A stretch of 16,166 nt of DNA from Phascolomyces articulosus (lineage: Eukaryota; Mucoromycota; Mucoromycetes; Mucorales; Lichtheimiaceae): NCBI GenBank assembly GCA_025677815.1, contig JAIXMP010000093.1, positions 1 through 16,166 on the forward strand. Reading direction: 5' to 3'. This document shows positions 1-7,552 of this stretch, in pieces. Every line of letters starts with the position of its first letter. The stretch's first letter is position 1. Position numbers and translations under genes: made by a program. The notes beneath the pieces were generated by a model that was given only the letters and a program-made list of their open reading frames with translations, did no database searches and was not told the DNA's origin.

Positions 1-293
1 TGGTCTACTTAAATATACTGTCCTCATAACACACAATCCAAATGATATAATCTATATTCTAATATTACACTATAATGTGCAAGTTGTGATAGTCTATCCA
101 TAATGAGCACTTTCTTATAAATAGAGAGATTATTTTTTATCTTAATAAAACTTTAGTTCATTATTTTTCAGGTCTTATTGACTTATCTTATCTCCTTTTA
201 TTCTTTTTATTGATTAATTTCTCTCTGATATAACATCCTCCTTAAACGAAATTCTATTACTGAACATGCACAAAGATATTTACTGCCTACAAA
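1..293. other. AT-rich intergenic DNA, left edge
   Basis: No open frame of note on either strand. The stretch is very AT-rich. A TATAAATA-like string near 115-122 and a pyrimidine-rich stretch near 165-230 lie just upstream of the retroelement relic and could be remnants of its leader, but nothing firm supports this. Confidence 0.4.
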
Positions 294-1319
294 ATGCAAC
301 AGGCCCTATATAGAATTGAATTGGGAGACACAATTGATATACCTACTACTTAAGACATGAACTTCATGCTCTTAGAAGACAATAATAAGGAAGATACCAT
401 GACCCAAATCATGATCAAATTAAAAAATCAGAGAGAATGCTTAGATCAACATAATACAATATATACTGAGATCTAACATTTATAAAAGGAACTCGAACAG
501 GCAAATGTACAAATAAATGCTCTCAAGGAAACTAACCACAAACTTCAATAATAAATTATAAATATAGAACATAATAAACAATAAGAAATTGACCATAAGT
601 TCCCTCCTTTAATGGGAATAACACAAAATGCTAAACCTACAAATAGCCAAGCTAGTCAATAGGCATACCCTCTGAGAAATTAACTAAAAAAAGCACCTCC
701 ATCAACTGAAACACAACAATGCCGAATAGCCACAGCAGCATGAGTCTTCCAACTGCCTTTAGAAACTTATAGTTTCCAATATATATACGTTCCCTCCTAT
801 GTCAGACAACCAATAAGACAAATCTGCTCTAACCTTTGCTGATTTGGGGTAGATAATAGTAGCGTTCTGGATATCCAGTACCTATCTAGACAAATAATTA
901 GACTCTTGGTACATAATGATTATGCATCAATATTAATCAAAAAACTCAAAGCTATTAAAATCACTCTAATTAAATATAACCCCTTTGATCCAAAATACAA
1001 GGATGCTACAACTGAGCAAAAACAGCAACTAGTGAGAGAACTATAGAGTAAACGTGCCCTATGGTCAATTCAGTTTATACATGCCCCTATGAAATACACT
1101 ATTATATGGGCATTCCATAACTATAGATAGATCTCTCTCAACGAGTTGAAAGAGATATTAGTAATAAAAAGACCACACTGTGATGATCTAGAATCAGTAG
1201 CTGCAAATTATTGCCTTGGTGTGGCATATTTACATATCCACACTTCTTCTCATATATATTATCACCGATTCTACTACATCGTGTTATCACAAATAATAAA
1301 TAATAATATAAATAAATAG
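294..1319 (+). pseudogene. Decayed retroelement ORF1/Gag-like gene
   Basis: One frame (codons starting at positions divisible by 3) reads as a protein from an ATG at 294 to a TAG at 1317, but it is cut by 12 stops: TAA at 351, 474, 483, 549, 552, 582 and 681; TAG at 660, 1044 and 1128; TGA at 741 and 840. No frameshift is needed over about 1 kb. Each stop is one C-to-T change from CAA, CAG or CGA. The N-terminal third looks coiled-coil-like and rich in Q, N and K. The second half has a conserved-looking core around 780-1210 with strings such as FGVDNSSVLDI, LLVHNDYAS, NPFDPKY and ANYCLG. From memory this core resembles the ORF1/Gag-like protein of LINE-type retroelements in Mucoromycota; that assignment is inference. 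No reverse transcriptase is seen nearby. It is surely non-functional as read. Confidence 0.6.
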
Positions 1320-1789
1320 TATCGGTTGCCTCACATAATCCTCATTCCAATAATAATACAATAATAATGATCCTGGTATAATATTCTATACATAATAATT
1401 ATCAAATAATATACAAATACTATCATACCTTCTCATTGTACAAGTAAGAGCATAAAAGTAATAATAATCATCCAATGACTAATGGTCAACAAATATATAT
1501 ATGTACAACAAATATAATTATATCTCCTTATGTCATGTTATATTACTATGGATGCTACCTATAATATATATCTATTATATCAAACAAATGTAATAATAAC
1601 AAACTACTATGATCAACGATTAAGTGGCATAGATAAGATAACATATAAATACTATATTTGTAAAACTGGAATTATTATCTTTATCTTTACTTTTATTATC
1701 ATATAATAAATCTATATTGATTCTCACAAGACTTCTCTATCTCTCTTTTGTCATTAATTCTATCTTCAATTCTTATCTATACTATGTAT
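1320..1789. other. AT-rich spacer between two transposon relics
   Basis: Very AT-rich, with many ATA/AAT repeats. I see no credible coding sequence. It separates the retroelement relic from the truncated MULE relic and probably holds the unrecognisable remains of one or both. Confidence 0.4.
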
Positions 1790-2601
1790 ACAATGCTTGT
1801 TTGTCTTATATGTTGCATTTAAAACCACTACCTCTGGAAACTTGTGCGCCAAATCAATGGCTGATTGATGAGCCTAAACAAGGGAAACTAAGAATTGCTT
1901 TCCCCCCTCCTTTTTAGAATCAAACTTAACCTTATATCTACTCTCTTTAAGCTTGATAATTAATTGGAACATTGTATGATCAGGATCATTATTAAATATT
2001 GTTTGTCATATATTGGTAATATCCTTTGGGTCAATAATTTTATTCTTGCTAGCAAGAAATGACATAATGGAGCTGTTTGATGCATAACTCTTAATCATGT
2101 TAATAACAAGCGCTTCATCATCAATGTCAAGGTGGCGTAATATCAGATATGGCAATAGCTATTGAGCTAATTCATAGTTATGCTCACCATCATAAAAAGA
2201 TACAACATACCATTACTAACTCTACTTATTCAATGGTCTAAGTGTCATATAGAACAGACATCCAAAACACTAAGAATAGCCTCTATATTGTTTGTTTTTA
2301 TTAGTGTACAATGTAGAATCTGTAATTTCACCATTATCCTTAGCAACAAACAATTTTGGTGTATTATTGCTTTGATCGTCATCATGAACGTTGCTGCTGG
2401 CTGGTTGACCATAGTGCTTACAAGCAATAATCATCTTTCTTTTGTCGTCCTTTTTTCCACGCGAAATATTGCTTTTAAAAGTCTACAACGCGATTCCATT
2501 CTTTTCACCCCATGCAAAACATGCTTTCTGGCAGCATTGTGATCATCCCAAGATTGTTGAAGCTCATCTGGGATTGATGAAATTGAAGTGGATTCAGACA
2601 T
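1790..2601 (-). pseudogene. Decayed MULE transposase, N-terminal part with FAR1-like finger
   Basis: Reading leftward from an ATG at 2601-2599, the first ~30 codons contain SWDDHNAARKHV. The frame shifts by one near a GGGG run at about 2508-2511, then stays in one frame for roughly 240 codons to about 1790. That frame has eight stops (first bases at 2485, 2272, 2224, 2218, 2215, 2161, 2008 and 1876). Visible pieces in order: GKKDDKRKMIIACKHYGQP, then CFGC, then WYVVSFYDGEHNYEL. This is the C..CxxC..HxH layout of a FAR1/WRKY-GCM1-type finger, with the last ligand now Tyr. Next come AHQSAIDLAHKFPEVVVLN and ATYKTNKH, the usual MULE block around the first catalytic Asp, here changed to Asn (codon 1819-1817). 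The rest of the DDE domain and any SWIM finger are missing, so the copy is truncated as well as mutated. Confidence 0.72.
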
Positions 2602-3414
2602 TGTGATCAGTAATGAAATTGTAAAAAGTTGCTTTTAAGTATTAATAAGAAAAGACTAATTTGTAATTGATATTCATTTTTCCATTTCCTTTATGTAATA
2701 TTTGTGCTACCGTTTCTATAATACACAGTTGCTACTTTTATTATTTCATATATATTTCTTTATATTATAAACTTGAGTACAACTATTACAATTAAATAGC
2801 AAATATGACATTATTATTGTTATTCATTTGAAAAAATTGGTTTAATTGTTATATTATTCGAGTTACATAATATGAATTTATTATATCTAAATATTAGACC
2901 TTACTTGGACCTTCAAAAGGGGCGTGTAATTTTTTTTTTTAAGAGGGGGTGTGCAAATAGATGTAGCAAAATGTTACGTTCACATTATTGAAATTTTGTG
3001 GTTCACGTTTAAATGGATTTAACGACATTTAAAAAATTTATCCTCTGAAGTGCATATTCTTGCAAAAGCAAGTTTGGGACGATCTTTATATATAGGATTT
3101 GGTAAAATACAGTAATATAAAAACTACAGTGAAAAAATGATATAAAAGATCTTATTCTTTCAAGCTGGAACAAATAATATCGTTTTTTTTATAACCATCA
3201 GAAACTACGTATGAACTGTATTGGAAACACCTTACGTATCATGTATCTTTATTGACTAATGGAAGATTATTTAGAATCACTCTAAGGGTTGATACCTAAC
3301 ATATATGCTATGTAAACTAGCCAATTAAAAGCCATATAGTTGGAAATCGTTCTATTTAAGAGCTCCTACACAAAAATTTTTTTTGCGCTTCTTGCATACA
3401 CCAATTTACATTTG
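2602..3414. other. Intergenic: outer flank of MULE relic and LSG1 upstream region
   Basis: No credible gene. Bases 2916-2958 hold two similar G-rich strings (ggggcgtgtaa and gggggtgtgcaa) on either side of a T run at 2930-2940. They lie on the side of the MULE relic where a terminal inverted repeat would be expected, but I found no inverted partner. The last few hundred bases should include the LSG1 promoter and 5' leader; a tatatata string near 3087 is the only TATA-like candidate I noticed. Confidence 0.4.
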
Positions 3415-6086
3415 ATGCCACCTAAAGGAAAAAAACAACAAAGTAGCCTTGGACGCGCAGTTATTAAGTCACGCTTTCAAGGCCAACGTGCCATTAAAGT
3501 TGATGAAGGGAAATTGGTAATAATGGAATGCAAAGGGAATCCAAGAGGAAACAGATATCTATTGCAAGAAAAAAAAAAGTAACTAAAGCGGATTATTATT
3601 ATAAAATAAGCATACAACGGATACTGAAGAACCCAAATGGGTAAAAATGCAAAGTATTACCCAAGAAAATGATCTGGAAGCGTTTCTCAGTACTGCTGCA
3701 TTGGCTGGAACAGAATTCACTGCAGGTATGCTGTTATATGCTGATCCACTCAAATTTACATTTTATTTTATTTTTGTGTGATCGTGAGACAAACTATTAA
3801 CTCCTGTTCATATCCCTAAGAAAAGCTCAATGTTCGCGTGGTCCAGGATTCTTATAAGAATCCATTCTTATTAACTGAAGAAGAAGAGATGAATACTATT
3901 GCCAAACATGTTGAAAATATCGACAAGCTAACTGTACCAAGAAGGCCTAAATGGAATAAATCAATGACAGCCGACGAATTACATCGATTAGAACGTGAAA
4001 GTTTCTTAAATTGGCGTCGTGGTATGGCAAAGTATGTATTTTTTTCTTTGTTTTTGTAGGAACGAAAGTAGGGAATATAAATGAGCAATAAGAATATAAA
4101 GGTCCATACAAGATTTCTAATATATCATAATTTAGATTGGAAGAAGATCAAGGTCTACTATTAACACCTTACGAAAAGAACTTGGAAGTATGGAGGCAAT
4201 TGTGGCGAGTAATGGAACGATCTCAATTGATCGTTCAAATTGTCGATGCGAGAAATCCACTTCTATTTCGTAGTGCTGATTTGGAGAAGAGCGTTAAAGA
4301 ATTGAACCCAAACAAGAATAACTTGTTGCTTATTAATAAGGCAGATTTTTTGACAGAAGTGCAAAGGTATATATTAATATATTATTTGATAAGATCCAGC
4401 TGCGAACTTTTTTTTTTGTATTCTCTGGACTGAATGAAGATTGACCATGATTAAAATAATAGACGTAAATGGGCAGATTATTTTGATTCCCAAGGGATTC
4501 GATATACTTTTTTTTCGGCATCATTGGCGGCCAAGGAACAAGAAGAGGAGCGATTAGCAAAAGAAAAGGAAGAATACGAAAACGCTTTAAATGCTGAAAA
4601 GGCAAAGTCACTACTTGATGAAGATGAAGATGACGATGACGATGACGATGAAAGTAAGGGATCCAGCGAGCATGAAATACATAACGAAATTCAATCCGAG
4701 GAAGTAACAGGAGAATCAGAAGAATCAACGGAAAATAGTCCATCTGTTTCATCAGTATGTAATGAACAAAAGGACCAGGCGGTAGAATCAAAAGATGATT
4801 TGGATCGAATTCGTATACGTACCACAACAGATTTACTCGATTTACTGATTGCTGAAACACCGAAACGTAAGTTGTATTGTGTGAGCTGGATATTGATGGT
4901 GATATTTATGAGAAGGATATCCTCGAACATGTTGTCTGAAACAATCATCTGTTTATGCAATAGTACAAAAAGTTGATAAGAATGGTACCGAAAAGGGTGA
5001 TCAAGATGAAGACGATGATACTGATGAACCTACAATCGTTATTGGCCTTGTGGGTTATCCTAATGTTGGAAAATCAAGTACAATTAATGCCTTGATTGGG
5101 GAAAAACGTGTATCTGTTTCTTCAACGCCTGGTAAAACCAAGCATTTTCAAACAATCCATTTGACGCCAAAGCTGGTTCTTTGCGACTGTCCCGGTCTGG
5201 TTTTCCCTACCTTTTCAACCACGAAAGCAGATCAAGTGTGTAATGGTGTTCTACCCATTGATCAACTTCGGGAACATACAGGTCCAACAACGCTTGTTGC
5301 ACAGCGGATACCACAAAAGGTTGTTGAAGCCATATATGGTATTCGAATCAAAACACAACCTAAAGAGGATGGTGGAACAGGTATTCCTTCAAGTGCTGAA
5401 TTGTGTTCTACATACGCCAGTAAGTTTGTGTATATTGTTGTTGATATGATTGAATTCGACTGCATAAAAATATAACAATCTATTCACTATTTTTATCAGT
5501 TGCTAGAGGTTATTTCAGATCAAGCCAAGGCAACCCAGATGAAGCAAGAGCAGCACGATATATTCTTAAAGATTATGTTAATGGTAAACTTTTATACTGT
5601 CATCCACCGCCAAATATCAAGTTGGAAGAACATGAGCATTTTAATGATGAACACCATTATGTGGCTTTACAAACTACCAAGAAACTGGCACCAACAACAC
5701 GTGTGCCAGCTACAGCATTGAATTACGTTGCACCTGCATCAACAAATGAAACATCTTCAGCAAGCACTGCACCTACAGCAACTCGTGGATCTAAAACGGA
5801 AGCTGTGGACCGATCATTTTTCAATCATCATATGGGGGCACCTAGTGTTCGTGGCAAAGCAGCATCATCCATGCGTGGTGGATTTTCTAGAGTAACATTA
5901 TATCCACATCAACGTGTTATGGGTGATGATGGTTTACCTGTACCTCAAGGAAGAAGAGAGCGGCAGGCGATGGTTCAACAAAATGCAATAGAATCTGGAT
6001 TGACATTGGGAGGCAAAAAACACCATAAGAAGGGTAAAAAGAATCAAAAACAACGAAGTGGCGCTGGTTATGGTGATTATGTATAG
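3415..6086 (+). CDS. LSG1: LSG1, large ribosomal subunit GTPase (7 exons)
   Basis: Circularly permuted GTPase of the YlqF/YawG family. In yeast, Lsg1 acts in the cytoplasm late in 60S maturation to release the export adaptor Nmd3. Exons join in frame: 3415-3516, 3611-3725, 3821-4031, 4136-4366, 4463-4866, 4964-5419 and 5500-6086, giving 701 aa. All six introns (80-104 nt) are GT-AG. Motifs follow the permuted order: G4 NKAD at residues 210-213, G5-like SAS after it, G1 GYPNVGKSS at 385-393, SSTPGKTKHFQT, then G3 DCPG at 429-432, followed by the family block GPTTLVAQRIP and YILKDYVNGKL. N-terminal MPPKGKK matches the family start, so I chose the ATG at 3415. An acidic run (about 272-283) lies between G5 and G1. 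The C-terminus is basic (KKHHKKGKKNQK), as in yeast. It looks intact. Confidence 0.95.
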
Positions 6087-6115
6087 AAAAGAATACAATA
6101 ATAATAATAAAAAAA
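6087..6115 (+). terminator. Possible LSG1 3' end, AATAAT/A-rich poly(A) region
   Basis: Directly after the LSG1 stop there is an ATA/AAT repeat ending in AATAATAATAAAAAAAGG, which could serve as a polyadenylation signal. Only 161 bp separate the LSG1 stop from the next start codon, so LSG1 3' UTR and downstream promoter must share this space. Suggestive only. Confidence 0.3.
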
Positions 6116-6247
6116 GGTGACTACGTTTTTTTCAAAAAGCTTTTAGTCTCCGTAACATCTGTATGTAATTGTATTTTAATTAATATACTTGGGTTACGCT
6201 TTCTTGTTTTCCTTTTTTCTTTCTACTTTTTTCAATAACAAAAAAAT

Positions 6248-6766
6248 ATGCAAGATAAAGAAACCAAAATAATTGTGAGCTGTATGGGAGTACTTTTCTT
6301 GGTTGGAGCAACAACCTACTACATTGTACTGAATGATCGACAGATGAAACAACGAAAACGAGCGCGTGCAAGTCAAAAACAAGCATTTCATCTTTTACAA
6401 CAAATTAAACGTGACCAAGAAAAGATTGAAAAGGATATACTAAACACGATTGATATTGAAAATGACCATCATAACGTTAAAAAGATTGAATATACACTTG
6501 CACAATGTAATGAGCTATTACTACAACTATTGGAACGAATTGATGCTATACGACCAAAGGATGCAATTATCACCGCTGTACAAGAAGATATGGATGATAT
6601 TGAGCGAATAGCGACACCGTTTGAAACAGAATTAATACAACAAATTAAAGATAGAAAACGACGTATTATTCAATCCATTCAACGTGATTTTGATCGTGTA
6701 GATCAATGCAAGCAACAACTGTTACATATTTCTTCCTCTTCCTCTTCCTCATCGTCTATAGTCTAG
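6248..6766 (+). CDS. SNL1: Snl1-like membrane-anchored BAG-domain co-chaperone
   Basis: A 172-aa single-exon protein. An N-terminal hydrophobic segment (about residues 8-28, GVLFLVGATTYYIVL) is followed by a basic patch (RQMKQRKRARASQK), predicting a single-pass anchor with the helical part in the cytosol. A coiled-coil-like stretch (44-80) leads to a BAG-like pair of helices: CNELLLQLLERIDAI (87-101) and DRKRRIIQSIQRDFDRVD (135-152). In human BAG1, E212, D222, R237 and Q245 contact Hsp70. By spacing these correspond here to E89, D99, K137 and Q145, so only the Arg is changed, conservatively to Lys. Size and layout match yeast Snl1 (159 aa, ER/nuclear-envelope anchor plus BAG), an Hsp70 nucleotide-exchange factor linked to ribosomes and nuclear pores. 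It ends in nine serines (162-170) encoded by a TCT/TCC repeat. Orthology to Snl1 is inference from architecture and motif spacing. Confidence 0.65.
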   Translation: MQDKETKIIVSCMGVLFLVGATTYYIVLNDRQMKQRKRARASQKQAFHLLQQIKRDQEKIEKDILNTIDIENDHHNVKKIEYTLAQCNELLLQLLERIDAIRPKDAIITAVQEDMDDIERIATPFETELIQQIKDRKRRIIQSIQRDFDRVDQCKQQLLHISSSSSSSSSIV

Positions 6767-6819
6767 TTCTAGCGATATCCTTTTTTATTTTGATTTTATC
6801 ATTTTTTCTTGCATATACA

Positions 6820-6910
6820 CAAATGTAAAATGTGCCAACATGTACACATACCCACACTCACATACACTCACACAAACACATAACATAGACACACACATAC
6901 AATATACACA
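6820..6910. repeat. CA/ACAC-rich simple repeat
   Basis: Imperfect run of cacaca, cacata and cactca units on the + strand. It lies in the 3' flank of the BAG-protein gene. Confidence 0.6.
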
Positions 6911-6933
6911 AGACATGTGTGTGGGTAACGCCA

Positions 6934-7015
6934 TTTTTTCCTTTTTTTTCCCTTCTTTTCTTTTTCTCTTCCCTTTTCCTTTTATCTTCTTCTTTTTCTT
7001 ACTTCTTTTTACTTC
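6934..7015. repeat. Long homopyrimidine tract (T/C on + strand)
   Basis: About 80 bases almost entirely C and T, with only a few A interruptions. It sits between the BAG-protein gene and the PSP1-like gene, closer to the former. Such tracts are common in fungal intergenic DNA. Confidence 0.6.
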
Positions 7016-7552
7016 AATTACGCTTTTTAATAATTTAAAACGACTGTATTCGGTCAACACCTTATAATCCATTTATTCCTTCCTCCAAAAAAAAAAAAAA
7101 AACAAAAAGTAATTTCTTTTAGTTCTTTACAATGGAAACTTTGTAGCTATACGTAGTATATTATCATTTTTCACAAAATATAGATCTTTTATTGAATTTC
7201 AATCATATTAATTATATTTATCTTTTCTTATATATGTTTATAACTGAAAAGAACAAGTTCCGAGGAACAATAAAAAAGACCGTCAAGTTAAAAAGCGCGT
7301 AAGTAAGCTTAAGGTTTTGAGAGTGATATTATTTTTTAATGGTGGCACCTTAACGAGGATTCATGCAGCCTAGTTTTGATTATTATTATTATTTCAGTAG
7401 TTTATCCTATCTCACACAAGCATTCATATATTCTTACAACCATATATTAAAAATAATTTTCCCTCTTTCTCTCACTTTAATTTTTTCTTTCTTCATTTTC
7501 GGTGGGTCTCAGACAACAACATATTCAAAAAGAGAGAAGGAGAAATAATTCG

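Larger units (their letters stand above)
6767..7552. other. Low-complexity intergenic region
   Basis: No credible gene. In order: CA-rich repeat (about 6820-6910), long pyrimidine tract on the + strand (6934-7015), a 16-base A run (7087-7102), general AT-rich DNA, and another pyrimidine-rich stretch near 7455-7505 just before the PSP1-like start. Open frames over these repeats consist of Lys/Glu or Phe/Leu runs and are not believable proteins. The right half should contain the promoter and leader of the downstream gene. Confidence 0.5.

Noticed and set aside
294..1319. Alternative genetic code (TAA/TAG read as Gln) instead of a pseudogene
   Set aside because: The four host genes use TAG or TGA as their end codons exactly where the families end and have no in-frame TAA or TAG inside their exons, so the standard code applies.
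2180..2542. 120-codon + frame
   Set aside because: Antisense to the MULE relic, whose conserved finger blocks explain this sequence.
4333..4860. 175-codon open frame on the - strand
   Set aside because: It lies antisense to LSG1 exons 4-5, and its RHRHRHLHLH-type repeat is the complement of the Asp/Glu codon run. LSG1 is certain here.
6785..7072. Lys-rich open frame (-) and Phe-rich frame (+)
   Set aside because: Both are translations of the CA repeat and pyrimidine tract and have no protein-like complexity.
7363..7548. 61-codon + frame just upstream of the PSP1-like gene
   Set aside because: Low-complexity F/Y/S-rich sequence in a likely leader or promoter region; no family resemblance.
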